The notes under the pieces are model-generated. The model saw nothing but the letters and a program-made list of their open reading frames with translations. It did no database searches and was not told the origin of the DNA. The translations under genes and the position numbers were made by a program. This document shows positions 7,540-15,669 of a DNA stretch of 18,691 nucleotides, one piece after another. The DNA is from Lactobacillales bacterium (GTDB lineage: Bacteria > Bacillota > Bacilli > Lactobacillales > Vagococcaceae), in the NCBI GenBank assembly GCA_015655485.1, contig JAATEZ010000372.1, positions 1 through 18,691 of the forward strand. The letters run 5' to 3'. The stretch's first letter is position 1. The number at the start of each line of letters is the position of its first letter.

Positions 7540-8508
7540 ATGACTTCGGAAATTATTAAATACTATCTGCAATTACCACATGATTTTCACTTCGCTGCAG
7601 TCCCTGAATTGTCCACAGATATTGAGACAGTTTTTCACATGATTCCAGATTACGGTGTTGGATCAGCACGTTGCATCCGTTTTGAAAAAGACTGGCTATT
7701 GATTATGATTGTTGATTTTACACCAAACTCCTCCCTTGAGAAAGTAACCTCAGTCAACGAAAACTATCTGGAATTAAGTTTCTTTGAAACAGATACCAAC
7801 TCTTTCAAAAAAGGCAGCAAAAAAGTACAACGTATAAACAAAGGTCTCCATTATTATTTAAACACAGCCAAAACTACGTATACCTATTACAAGGCAGGTC
7901 AGCGCTGCCGTTTTATAAAAATTATATTAACAAAGGACTATTATGATACCTGTATAAAAGACCGATATAAAGACATCTTCAAAGCAGAAGAACTAGATGA
8001 TATGCTACATAATACGAATTCTTTCGCAATAAATTTTTTATTTCAGCAAATCAGAGCTTATCAAGCAGAAGGTAGAATACAGCAGCTCTTTTTGGAAGCT
8101 AAAGTGATGGAGCTTCTATCCCTACTCCATAATCAGACAAAGAACAGAACTGGACATCTGCCGGTCAGCTTAGATAAGAACGATATTCGCGGCCTTAAAA
8201 AAACTGTCGCTCTCATGGAGAAAGATCTTTCCGCTTATCCTGCCGGGGAACTACTTGCCAAGACCGCCAACATGAGTCATACCCGCTTCCATCTTGCTTT
8301 TCGTAAATACTATGGATCAACACCTTATGAATATTTAAAAAAAATGCGATTAAATGCCGCATTGTTGCTGCTGGAAAATTCTGATTATGAGATTGGGACC
8401 GTCTCAGCCATGGTCGGCTACCATAATTCCGGACATTTTGCAAAACTATTTAAAACTTCTTATGGTGTCACCCCCAAAAGATACCGTCAAATTCACAGAA
8501 TAAGGTGA
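7540..8508 (+). CDS. AraC family transcriptional regulator (PchR-like)
   Basis: This is a 322-residue DNA-binding regulator. The N-terminal two thirds is the ligand-sensing part, with the EAKVMELLSLL helix typical of PchR-type members just before the DNA-binding domain. The C-terminal 105 residues hold two helix-turn-helix motifs: AGELLAKTANMSHTRFHLAF, followed by YLKKMRLNAALLLLE, and then IGTVSAMVGYHNSGHFAKLF ending FKTSYGVTPKRYR, the AraC signature. The ATG at 7540 is chosen because GAGGG lies 8 bases upstream; an upstream ATG at 7507 lacks a ribosome binding site. It is transcribed away from the ABM/flavoprotein/decarboxylase genes, so it probably activates them in response to their substrate. 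Its inducer is unknown. Confidence 0.9.
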   Translation: MTSEIIKYYLQLPHDFHFAAVPELSTDIETVFHMIPDYGVGSARCIRFEKDWLLIMIVDFTPNSSLEKVTSVNENYLELSFFETDTNSFKKGSKKVQRINKGLHYYLNTAKTTYTYYKAGQRCRFIKIILTKDYYDTCIKDRYKDIFKAEELDDMLHNTNSFAINFLFQQIRAYQAEGRIQQLFLEAKVMELLSLLHNQTKNRTGHLPVSLDKNDIRGLKKTVALMEKDLSAYPAGELLAKTANMSHTRFHLAFRKYYGSTPYEYLKKMRLNAALLLLENSDYEIGTVSAMVGYHNSGHFAKLFKTSYGVTPKRYRQIHRIR

Positions 8509-8762
8509 GTAAACAAAAAATTGCTGGGAACGATTTAAAAATGATGGTCCTATTGGGAATCAATGAAAAGAATCGGACTTACGCTAAAAAATCAGGGGAG
8601 CCATCGCAAAAAGAGTATCGGTTAACAGCTTTCTATCCATTCATTTACAGATACTTGAGATCTCTTAAATCAACGGAACAAATTGTCAATAACGGCTTAA
8701 AAACATCAGACATGCAGTGCTTGGAAAATCTTATTTTAGGACAAGATGGAGGAACCTATTGA
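8505..8762 (+). CDS. Doubtful 85-residue ORF overlapping the regulator stop
   Basis: A GTG at 8505 overlaps the TGA of the regulator gene and opens 85 codons to TGA at 8760-8762. The ribosome binding site is poor (AAGG adjoining the GTG). The translation is lysine-rich and matches nothing I know. It could be a translationally coupled small protein, or chance. Confidence 0.2.
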   Translation: MSKQKIAGNDLKMMVLLGINEKNRTYAKKSGEPSQKEYRLTAFYPFIYRYLRSLKSTEQIVNNGLKTSDMQCLENLILGQDGGTY

Positions 8763-9194
8763 AACAAGATGACTTAAAATAAAGACCGTAAATTCAAGAA
8801 AAATCAAATAAACCCCGCATCAGAAAGGAAGCGCGGCAAAGTTCGTATACTTATATTATGCAGTCTCCAGTTCAGCTTTTGAGTTTGAAAACAGACCAAT
8901 TTCACACAACAAAACTCATTAAATCGACATGTAAAATTTAAAAAAAAGAAAGAAACCATTGAATTGAGAAATTTTTAGTCCTTTTTTAGCAACTCTATTT
9001 TTTACAATAATTTTTTCTAAGTTGCCTGCTTTTTTCATGACAAAGCTTATCTTCAAAAAATCGTTCTCTTTTGATTTGGTTCTCCTGATTAAAATATACC
9101 TCCTTGCAATTAATTTATTTTTATTTCATAAATAATACAAGTTTAAATACGTTTGAAATAGTTCATTCTGCTTTTCAATAACTTGACACTGGTT

Positions 9195-9238
9195 AGTCAT
9201 AGAATAATCTTCCCAGAATCAAAGCTTATTCTATGACT
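9195..9238. repeat. Perfect 13-bp inverted repeat
   Basis: AGTCATAGAATAA (9195-9207) and TTATTCTATGACT (9226-9238) pair perfectly around an 18-base loop. A consensus-like TTGACA (9183-9188) lies just upstream, and T-rich DNA follows on the plus side. It could be a weak terminator, an operator or the relic of an insertion end. Confidence 0.5.
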
Positions 9239-9275
9239 CGCTGATTTTTCAAATTTTTTTCTCATTCACCAGATA

Positions 9276-9294
9276 CTCTGAACATCATTCAGAG
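9276..9294. repeat. Small hairpin CTCTGAA-TTCAGAG
   Basis: A perfect 7-bp stem around a CATCA loop, in the spacer debris. No T-run follows on either strand. Function unknown. Confidence 0.35.
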
Positions 9295-9663
9295 ATCCCC
9301 TCCAGCAATTATTTCTTCCTCCTAATATTTTGTGACAAAATCCGAGACCGAATCCGCATCCACTGGATATGTCCTTCAGCCGGTGTCGTTAAAAGAACTT
9401 TTCCGATAGATTTGAACAATTTTTTTTGCTGCAAATTCACTTTTCAATAACTACTCCTAATCTTTTTTATTAAGCGGAGTTATTTTTTGGGTACAGCCAT
9501 GGCATTCGTCTTTTATCTATCAAGTTTGCCGGTTTGCATCATTTCTTTAAGATTTGCGTCAAAGGCTTCCCCAGTGCGAATGATTTGCAAGTAAAATTAA
9601 TAAAGACTAAAACAAACAACATTCTCAATTGATTAACTGACGAACTTAAAAAAAGTCTCTGTA

Positions 9664-9710
9664 TTTTTTCAGAAATGGAAAATGCTTTTTATTTTCCATT
9701 TCTGAAAAAA
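9664..9710. terminator. Strong bidirectional rho-independent terminator
   Basis: TTTTTTCAGAAATGGAAAAT (9664-9683) pairs perfectly with 9691-9710 around a 7-base loop, giving a 20-bp stem with T-runs on both strands. It lies 47 bases after the stop codon of the DUF421 gene (minus strand) and would end that operon. It would also stop any plus-strand readthrough. Confidence 0.85.
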
Positions 9711-9757
9711 AGACACTCGCTATTTTCATAGAAAGTGCCTTAAAACGCATAATCTGG

Positions 9758-10393
9758 TTATTTCTCATATCCAACAAGATTGAAAGTACCCGACAGGTAC
9801 TCACCTAAGTAGACTTCACTAATCTTAGTGTAGCCTTCTTCAGCCACCTTTTGCTGTAACCATTTTTCATCCTTATTAATTAGCTCCAAAACATCAAAGT
9901 TGGATTGCCCGTCTACAATAATCGGGTAGCGAATATTTTCATCTCCAAACTCGATAATTGTCAATTGCCCGTTTTGCTCAAGAACAGCTCGTTTCACATC
10001 TTCAACCTCATAAATGCTATTGCTTCTCAATTTAAACATTAATTCATTGGCAGATACTCCGTTTTTGAGACATTCATTAACATTGACTTTTCCATCTTTA
10101 ATTAAAGTAATCGGTCTGCCGTCAATAATCCGCTTAATATAGCGATTGTGCTCTTTGGCGAATTTAAGAATCAGCACCAATAACGTCCAGATGATAAGTA
10201 CCAGAACGAATTGCAAAACAGTAATCGATTCATTGTAGATAACTCCACCAATGATTCCCCCAAGCACATAGTTTTGCACCTGATCCATTGCTGAAGAAGG
10301 AGCTAAGTTTCCTTTGCCCATTATATTGATTTGAATAATTAAGCAAATAATTCCTAAAGCGAATTTTATAATAATCGGACTGTAAAACTGCAT
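9758..10393 (-). CDS. DUF421 (YetF/YcaP-like) membrane protein
   Basis: The 211-residue protein has about three N-terminal membrane segments (residues 5-25, 42-55 and 58-80). A cytoplasmic domain follows with RPITLIKDGKVN, LMFKLRSNSIYEVEDVKRAVLEQNG and a terminal strand-rich part. This is the DUF421 layout known from Bacillus YetF. The biochemical role is not established. AAAGGAGA lies just before ATG 10393. It starts 13 bases after the DUF3290 gene stops, so the two are an operon, a pairing common in Lactobacillales. The strong terminator at 9664-9710 follows. Confidence 0.9.
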   Translation of the reverse strand: MQFYSPIIIKFALGIICLIIQINIMGKGNLAPSSAMDQVQNYVLGGIIGGVIYNESITVLQFVLVLIIWTLLVLILKFAKEHNRYIKRIIDGRPITLIKDGKVNVNECLKNGVSANELMFKLRSNSIYEVEDVKRAVLEQNGQLTIIEFGDENIRYPIIVDGQSNFDVLELINKDEKWLQQKVAEEGYTKISEVYLGEYLSGTFNLVGYEK

Positions 10394-10406
10394 TTTCTTT
10401 CTCCTT

Positions 10407-10850
10407 TTATTTCGTAATGGTCACCGATGAATTCGTTAAATAAGCTCGTTCCAAGGTATACGAACTTTGATCGGGACTTAAATTTAACTTGTACAGCTCG
10501 TCATCAATTTTTACGAGGATACCGTCCGTCAGCTGTGTTGAATTAACGAAGACTTTATCGGCCGCCATATCCTTTTCCTTTGCAAGCTGCTCAATGAAAT
10601 TAACCATTTGTGAGGACTGCGAGTGTTTCGTCTGACTTACTTTGTAATCGGAATATTGAACGCCCGATATGAACAAGACAATTAGAAACATGATGATACT
10701 TAGATCTCTGTATTTCGTTTGAATACGATGCCGCAGATAAAAACTAAACGCAACCACTAAGATGATCAAAGAAAGAAAAATAACAAAATACTTCAAAAAA
10801 TCATTAATATTGGTCTGCGATTCTAAATAATCAATACCATAAAAATTCAT
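10407..10850 (-). CDS. DUF3290 family membrane protein
   Basis: This 147-residue protein has two membrane segments (about 17-38 and 48-64) followed by an extracytoplasmic or cytoplasmic domain of about 80 residues containing FIEQLAKEKDMAADKVFVN and a strand-rich end. The pattern and the adjacent DUF421 gene fit DUF3290. The ATG at 10850 is used because AAGGAGG ends 5 bases upstream; an earlier in-frame ATG at 10865 overlaps that site. Function is unknown; presumably it works with the DUF421 partner. Confidence 0.85.
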   Translation of the reverse strand: MNFYGIDYLESQTNINDFLKYFVIFLSLIILVVAFSFYLRHRIQTKYRDLSIIMFLIVLFISGVQYSDYKVSQTKHSQSSQMVNFIEQLAKEKDMAADKVFVNSTQLTDGILVKIDDELYKLNLSPDQSSYTLERAYLTNSSVTITK

Positions 10851-10913
10851 ACGTGCCTCCTTCATAGTTTAGTATTTTTAGTGAAAACCGTTCCTATTTA
10901 TTTTAATAACAGT

Positions 10914-11238
10914 TTAAACAATAGGAATAGGTAAAGATAAAGGCATTAATTCTGGAGTCTGATCCATGACAAATCCAAAAATCATCCCTTGATCTTCAGC
11001 TCCAATTTCTTTGATGGTTTGTCGTACAACCGATTTTACAGCAACAATAGAGAAAGTCGTGATTTCACCGAATACAGGAACTAACCCAATTGTAACACAA
11101 CATTTACAAGTTACTTGAGCATTCGCCTCTTGTTGTAGTATTTCATCTAAAATAGCAGAGCTGATTTGATCAGCCATTTTTATCAGTATGACCTTCAGAA
11201 ACTGACTCTAAAGTAAATAGTCGTCTGTTCCTTATCAT
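10914..11238 (-). pseudogene. metK: metK (S-adenosylmethionine synthetase) remnant with internal deletion
   Basis: MetK makes S-adenosylmethionine from methionine and ATP. An ATG at 11238 begins a recognisable MetK N-terminus, RRLFTLESVSEGHTDK, where the family has GHPDK. One extra A in a run of A then shifts the frame. The second frame carries ADQISSAILDEILQQ, VTIGLVPVFGEITT and VVRQTIKEIG. It then jumps straight to AEDQGMIFGF and TPELMPL, which in intact MetK (about 390 residues) lie some 50 residues later. The rest is missing. Short similar sequence (EIG/AIG) at both sides of the junction fits a deletion by recombination. The His-Pro motif is also altered. It sits just upstream of the DUF3290 gene on the same strand and may hold that operon's promoter. 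A working metK should exist elsewhere. Confidence 0.85.
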
Positions 11239-11296
11239 CTAGATTCTTTTTTTTATAAAATTGAGCAGCATAGGTTCTTTAGATAAAAATTTTTTT

Positions 11297-11332
11297 CAAA
11301 AATAGGTGCTGATGATTTTATTCATCAACACC
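11297..11332 (-). terminator. Rho-independent terminator after the EamA gene and small ORF
   Basis: On the minus strand GGTGTTGATGA and TCATCAGCACC (11305-11332) pair with one mismatch around a 6-base loop, followed by TATTTTTG. It ends transcripts arriving from the M24/EamA genes. Confidence 0.75.
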
Positions 11333-11357
11333 AAAAATTAAAGAGGCAACTTCAAAT

Positions 11358-11441
11358 TTATGATTCTTCAGATAAAATTTCTCCATTCGTAGAAATTTCA
11401 TATTTAATCCCAATAAAATGATTTTTTTTATACTGATTCAT
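11358..11441 (-). CDS. Candidate 27-residue small protein
   Basis: ATG 11441 follows AGGAAAGGA by 3-4 bases and opens 27 codons to TAA at 11358-11360. The sequence starts MNQYKKNHFIGIKYEIS and ends GEILSEES: a basic head, a central beta-like stretch and an acidic tail. It lies between the EamA gene stop (11513) and the terminator at 11297-11332, so it is on the same likely transcript. It could be a real small protein or the surviving head of a deleted gene. No family recognised. Confidence 0.45.
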   Translation of the reverse strand: MNQYKKNHFIGIKYEISTNGEILSEES

Positions 11442-11512
11442 CGTTCCTTTCCTAAAAATATCTCAATCAATGTCAACAAGTCCACATCTTTTTTCAATAG
11501 CATTTCTACCTT

Positions 11513-12451
11513 TTATAGCTGCGAACTATTTTTTTGTGCAACAAAGAGATTGAACGATCCTAAAACAATAAAAATTATCCCTAAAAGTGTCAACAATGTG
11601 ATCTTCTCCTTTAAAATAACAACAGCCAATAATGGGGCCAATGCAGGTTTAACAAAAAAGATAAGCGATGCAGTCGTCATTCCTCCACGTTTTATGACTT
11701 CGAAATAAAGTGTAAATCCCACAGCTGTAATTAATACACATATATATAGTAGCAACCATAAATTATTTAACTCTATCCCAGAGAAAAAGGGAGAGTTGGC
11801 AAAACCACTAAAATAATTCGATCGGCTCAGTCGTTCAGCCACTGCCGGAACATTGCTAATCAGCATCAGAATCCCCAATTCTGCTGCCCCCACAATAAAA
11901 GTCAAACTTGTCATTGTCTGCACATTTAAAGAGGTCCTCTTACCAATCTGCCTAGTTAAAACGGTATATAATCCAAATAAAAGTGCAGATAATACAGCAA
12001 AAAAAATGCTTGATTTTCCTGCTAGATGGATTGGATTCATAATAACAACTAATCCAATTACAGTCAGATAAATTCCAAACATGCTTTTTCTTGAAACTTT
12101 TTCTTTAAAAAAAAGATAAGAAAAGATTAATGAAAAGATAGGATTACAGCTGAATATGACAGCCACTGTAGAGGCCTTCATTTGTTCTAAAGCAATTTGA
12201 TACAATCCCATGCTTAAAACGACACATATAAATCCAGTTAAAAAAAAATTGGGAAGCAACTCCATAATAGAAGAACAACTATAGCCTCTCAAGTTTTTAA
12301 CAACCACCGGAAACATGATCATTCCTCCGACGGCAAATCTCAAAAAATTCAATTGAATTCCATCAAATGAGGCTCCGGCTATTTTTATCGAAACTTCCAT
12401 TGAACTAAACAAAAAGACGGCTGTGATTAAATAGGTGTATGTTTTTCTCAA
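11513..12451 (-). CDS. EamA/DMT family transporter
   Basis: This 312-residue inner-membrane protein has ten hydrophobic segments in two similar halves, the drug/metabolite transporter layout (two EamA domains). The first half ends around STVAVIFSCNPIFSLIFSYLFFKEK, the second around IFFVKPALAPLLAVVILKEKIT, both with the typical Pro and ending in a KEK loop. Such proteins export or import amino acids, nucleosides and other metabolites. The start is TTG at 12451, supported by GGAGG 7 bases upstream. It begins 36 bases after the M24-like gene stops, so the two are probably cotranscribed. It may move a product or substrate of that peptidase-like protein. Confidence 0.88.
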   Translation of the reverse strand: MRKTYTYLITAVFLFSSMEVSIKIAGASFDGIQLNFLRFAVGGMIMFPVVVKNLRGYSCSSIMELLPNFFLTGFICVVLSMGLYQIALEQMKASTVAVIFSCNPIFSLIFSYLFFKEKVSRKSMFGIYLTVIGLVVIMNPIHLAGKSSIFFAVLSALLFGLYTVLTRQIGKRTSLNVQTMTSLTFIVGAAELGILMLISNVPAVAERLSRSNYFSGFANSPFFSGIELNNLWLLLYICVLITAVGFTLYFEVIKRGGMTTASLIFFVKPALAPLLAVVILKEKITLLTLLGIIFIVLGSFNLFVAQKNSSQL

Positions 12452-12487
12452 AGAGATTCCTCCAATTTTGAACTTTATTGCTAATTT

Positions 12488-13885
12488 TCAATCGGATACC
12501 ATCGCCCGCTCTTTATCCAATAAATAGGGTCTGCAGTAGCCCACTATATCAGACATCGGCAATATTTCTTCACTGATTTGAATATTTAAAATTTCCTGAA
12601 TATATTTTCTGCGTTCAGTAAATCTTTCCCATAATAAAGGATAGCTCGCTTGGATAGATGTCTGCAAGGAAGCATCTGCAAGCGCAACTCCTTCTTCTGC
12701 ACTAATTCCGGCATAACCACGAACAGACGGAATAATATCAATTTGAAAAAGCATACCGCTTCTTAATTGAATAGTCGAATTCTGATAAAACGGAGAAGAC
12801 ATCCATTCTTCATTTGCCACTAAATGTCCAGGATTTAAATGCCAGCCATACTTTTCTTTAGGTAAAATTTCCTCAATTAAATCATACAAAGCACCGCCTG
12901 TCATCCCGATATGGATCTCTTCAAGCCATGTTCGATATGCCTTCAAATATGGAATAACCACTTTTTCTAAGTAATCAGAATTTTCCTTCAACAAATCGTT
13001 CCGAGACTCTACCGCATAGCCGCTTCTGCTAGAAAGACCTCCGCTAAAACCCGTGGTTAATGAAACTTTATCTCCAAGCATTATCTTTTTATCTGTTGGA
13101 TAAAGATTGGCATTTTTAAAACGATCTCCGGTGGCACTAATCATGACCACATTGTTACTCTGTCCATACGCTGACAAATACTGTCCGACTTCCATCTCTG
13201 ATTTTCCTGCTTCTATAGCATCCATTGCCTTCAACATATTACGAGAAGCTAAGCATGCACCAAATTCATAATGAGCGATCTCGTTGGCATTATTCTTCGT
13301 CCGCACGCCCCCTTCGGCACTAATAAAAAGGTGGGAAACATTGCGAACTTGCTCTTTTTTCAAAACAAGATCTTGAATGGCAGAAACTATATAAAAAGGA
13401 ATATCAAACAACTGGTCATTATCTTCAAATCGGCTTGTGAAATATTTCCAGCCAATTAAACCTATTTTTGACTTACTAGAAACCCCTGTCTTCTTAAAAA
13501 TTTCTCTTAACGAAAGTTCGTTCTCCATCGGTTGGTTAGGTAACGAAAAATAGGGAACATGGACAGCCTCTGCTTTTATTCTTGAAAATGAAGCCATTTT
13601 TAAGTTTTCATTTCCTAAAAGCAGATAATTTTGACCGTTCATTTGCAAAACTAATAACGCTTCTTCAAATCTTGGAATAAATCCTGTTAAATACTCAAAA
13701 TTTTGTCCATGTTCCTTATCTGCATAAATAATTAACGTATCAATTTTTTCTTCCTTCATCTTTATCATCACACTACTATATCGCTTCTCCATCGTTTTAT
13801 TATCTAAAAAAACAGGAGATATTTCATGACTATAAATAGGCTCAGTTACTTTTTTTAAGGTAAAACTTCGTTGTGCTTTACACAT
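12488..13885 (-). CDS. M24 (aminopeptidase P/prolidase/creatinase) fold protein with altered metal site
   Basis: This is a 465-residue cytoplasmic protein. An N-terminal creatinase-like domain (about 25-170, with RYSSVMIKMKEEKIDTLIIY and the EYLTGF motif) precedes a pita-bread M24 domain (about 200-410). Working M24 enzymes bind two metals through Asp, Asp, His, Glu, Glu. Here the first Asp region reads VSLTTGFSGGLSSRSGY, without the two Asp. The His is kept in PGHLVANEEW (His354), the first Glu appears as Asp (FQIDIIP), and the last Glu is in SAEEGVAL. It may thus use another chemistry or none. ATG 13885 is preferred to 13912 because GAAGGGTAG lies upstream of it; the first ATG has no such site. 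It lies downstream of the M81 gene beyond a hairpin and upstream of the EamA gene. Confidence 0.8.
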   Translation of the reverse strand: MCKAQRSFTLKKVTEPIYSHEISPVFLDNKTMEKRYSSVMIKMKEEKIDTLIIYADKEHGQNFEYLTGFIPRFEEALLVLQMNGQNYLLLGNENLKMASFSRIKAEAVHVPYFSLPNQPMENELSLREIFKKTGVSSKSKIGLIGWKYFTSRFEDNDQLFDIPFYIVSAIQDLVLKKEQVRNVSHLFISAEGGVRTKNNANEIAHYEFGACLASRNMLKAMDAIEAGKSEMEVGQYLSAYGQSNNVVMISATGDRFKNANLYPTDKKIMLGDKVSLTTGFSGGLSSRSGYAVESRNDLLKENSDYLEKVVIPYLKAYRTWLEEIHIGMTGGALYDLIEEILPKEKYGWHLNPGHLVANEEWMSSPFYQNSTIQLRSGMLFQIDIIPSVRGYAGISAEEGVALADASLQTSIQASYPLLWERFTERRKYIQEILNIQISEEILPMSDIVGYCRPYLLDKERAMVSD

Positions 13886-14116
13886 ATTGTCACTACCCTT
13901 CATCTGTTTCATTTATAAAAAAACACTTAATGACTTTAAAAAAATGGCTTGTTCCAGGAAAACACTGACAATTGATTTCCTCATTAAAAAACAAAGCTGG
14001 ATCAAAAATGTTCAGCTCTGAACAAACGTAATACCCGAAAATAGCTGCTCAATATTTCTGGATAGTTCGGATCATTTCCAAAACAGCTGCTTTTGAACCG
14101 GCGTTTATTCGCAATT

Positions 14117-14158
14117 GAGGCCGGCTCATTCATTTAAATGGGTTAATGAGCCGGCCTC
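14117..14158. terminator. Long GC-rich hairpin after the M81 gene
   Basis: GAGGCCGGCTCATT (14117-14130) pairs perfectly with AATGAGCCGGCCTC (14145-14158). It starts 10 bases after the M81 stop. The loop contains the palindrome CATTTAAATG. There is no clear U-run on the minus side, so it may attenuate transcription or protect mRNA rather than end it. The remaining spacer 13886-14116 shows no supportable gene. Confidence 0.6.
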
Positions 14159-14168
14159 ACGTTGACGT

Positions 14169-15626
14169 TTAAATATTATCCATAGGGAACATTGGTCGCG
14201 AAATTAATTTATAAGGTAAACGTTCTGTGTATTGATAAGTAGCACCGGGTGTCAGAGACATGATGCTGTACTCTGCAAATTTTTTCATTTCTGGAAAAAT
14301 ATAGCCTTGCTTTATTACTACTATATCATAAGCATAAATGTCAAGATTAGCTGCTTCAAATTGTTGAAATTCACTGTATGTGATGAAACGATTTGAGATA
14401 GCAAGATCAATCGGATAGCCGTCCAAAGAAACTGAAACAACTTCACCTACATTTTTCGGCCCGCCAAAATAATAATTTACATCCCCCCGCGCTAAAACTG
14501 TACCAGAGAGCGGAACGACTTTAGACTCTGGTGCATCGTTCATTCCTAATTCAAAACAAACAGCATCTCTAACCGCATAATCCCAAATTTTGCTTACAGT
14601 GATCGGATCTGTAATTGCGGCTATTAAAATCTTTTTTCCATTAAATTCTTTTCTTTCTAACAACTGCCGTAAAATAAACGTACTATATCCCAAAGCTCCT
14701 GCTGTTGTATTATCCCCAGAGTCCGTAACCACAACCGGTTTTCCAGAATACGCAAAGGCACTCTCAAGAGCTTCATCCGGTTCGAGTGCGTTGCCGGTAA
14801 ACTTGAAGTCTCTTCTTCTTGAAAAAGCATATGCCTTAATTTTTTCGGCCATTTCCTCGGCGTAATCCATATACTCCTCACTACTCGGTGTGACTGTTAC
14901 ACCTGCTCCGCACAACGGATTATCATGCCGAACATACCCAATATGATATGAGGCGCTTAATATTTTATCGGATTTTTCAATCTCCTTTAATAATTCATTG
15001 ATGGATTTCAAAGGCTCTTCTGCCGATAAATTCCGTTCCCCTCCCAGCATGATCGGAACTTTACGATAAACGGGATGAATATTTCGGCGATTTTGAACCA
15101 AATCAATAAATAATTTTGCGACCACACGATAAGTTTCTCGAATATCAGTATGCGGACATTCTCGATAACAGCGAACAAGATTTGCGTTTTGTGTAAATTC
15201 TTCTGAAATATTGCCATGCGGATCCATTACCACGGCAATCGGGAGATACGGGCCTACAATTTTTCGAACTTCTCTTAAAATAAAATGTTCTCCCGATCCG
15301 CCCTCCAAGTCAATAACGTTGCTAGCGCCATGAAGAAATAAAAAAATACCGTCAATTTCATGAATATGGTCTTTTACTCCTTTTAATATTTGATCCTTAA
15401 TGAATTCAAAAGCATATTTTGTCACACGCCCCTGCGCATGTCCATTTGCTAATATAGTAGGAATTAATTCGATGTTTGCTTCCTCAAATAGATCTTTTGA
15501 GTGCATTCCTTCTATCATTTCATCTCCATAACGGTAATAAAAATCATTAAAATCACAAGATCTTCCTACATGAGCATTCGATTCTGCTGTATACGATCCA
15601 ACAAGTACTTTCATTTTCTTTGCCAT
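14169..15626 (-). CDS. M81 family metallopeptidase (MlrC-like)
   Basis: The 485-residue protein belongs to the M81 family, named for MlrC, which cleaves linear microcystin products. Seen motifs: FLFLHGA (95-101), VVMDPHGN (132-139), RECPHTDIRET (155-165) and TDSGDNTTAG (301-310), giving the His/Asp set expected to bind zinc. Length fits MlrC (about 500). ATG 15626 has AAGGAGA 8 bases upstream. It begins 43 bases after the ceramidase-like gene stops. Most M81 members lie in transporter clusters and have unproven substrates; hydrolysis of an unusual amide or peptide bond is a reasonable guess. No signal peptide is visible, so it acts in the cytoplasm on an imported substrate. Confidence 0.9.
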   Translation of the reverse strand: MAKKMKVLVGSYTAESNAHVGRSCDFNDFYYRYGDEMIEGMHSKDLFEEANIELIPTILANGHAQGRVTKYAFEFIKDQILKGVKDHIHEIDGIFLFLHGASNVIDLEGGSGEHFILREVRKIVGPYLPIAVVMDPHGNISEEFTQNANLVRCYRECPHTDIRETYRVVAKLFIDLVQNRRNIHPVYRKVPIMLGGERNLSAEEPLKSINELLKEIEKSDKILSASYHIGYVRHDNPLCGAGVTVTPSSEEYMDYAEEMAEKIKAYAFSRRRDFKFTGNALEPDEALESAFAYSGKPVVVTDSGDNTTAGALGYSTFILRQLLERKEFNGKKILIAAITDPITVSKIWDYAVRDAVCFELGMNDAPESKVVPLSGTVLARGDVNYYFGGPKNVGEVVSVSLDGYPIDLAISNRFITYSEFQQFEAANLDIYAYDIVVIKQGYIFPEMKKFAEYSIMSLTPGATYQYTERLPYKLISRPMFPMDNI

Positions 15627-15669
15627 TGCACATTCTCCTTATTTCAATTAATCTTTCTAGATTTCTCAC

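Larger units (their letters stand above)
8763..9663. other. Long AT-rich spacer with gene debris
   Basis: No complete gene is visible in these 900 bases. The minus strand holds scraps. An open frame of 58 codons (8919-9095) behind a perfect GCAAGGAGGT (9098-9107) has no ATG until codon 20. A 24-codon piece near 9590-9512 reads IIRTGEAFDANLKEMM and ends in TAA. A frame around 9450-9335 is broken by TGA and TAG. Two inverted repeats lie within it. The picture is of several genes decayed after deletion, or an insertion hotspot. Confidence 0.45.

Noticed and set aside
9512..9530. Start of a ribosomal protein L32 gene (MAVPK)
   Set aside because: The frame stops after six codons and nothing further matches L32.
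11239..11420. A possible SAM (SMK-box) riboswitch upstream of the metK remnant
   Set aside because: The conserved pairing that would sequester the ribosome binding site was not found. The only clear structure there is the terminator of the preceding transcript.
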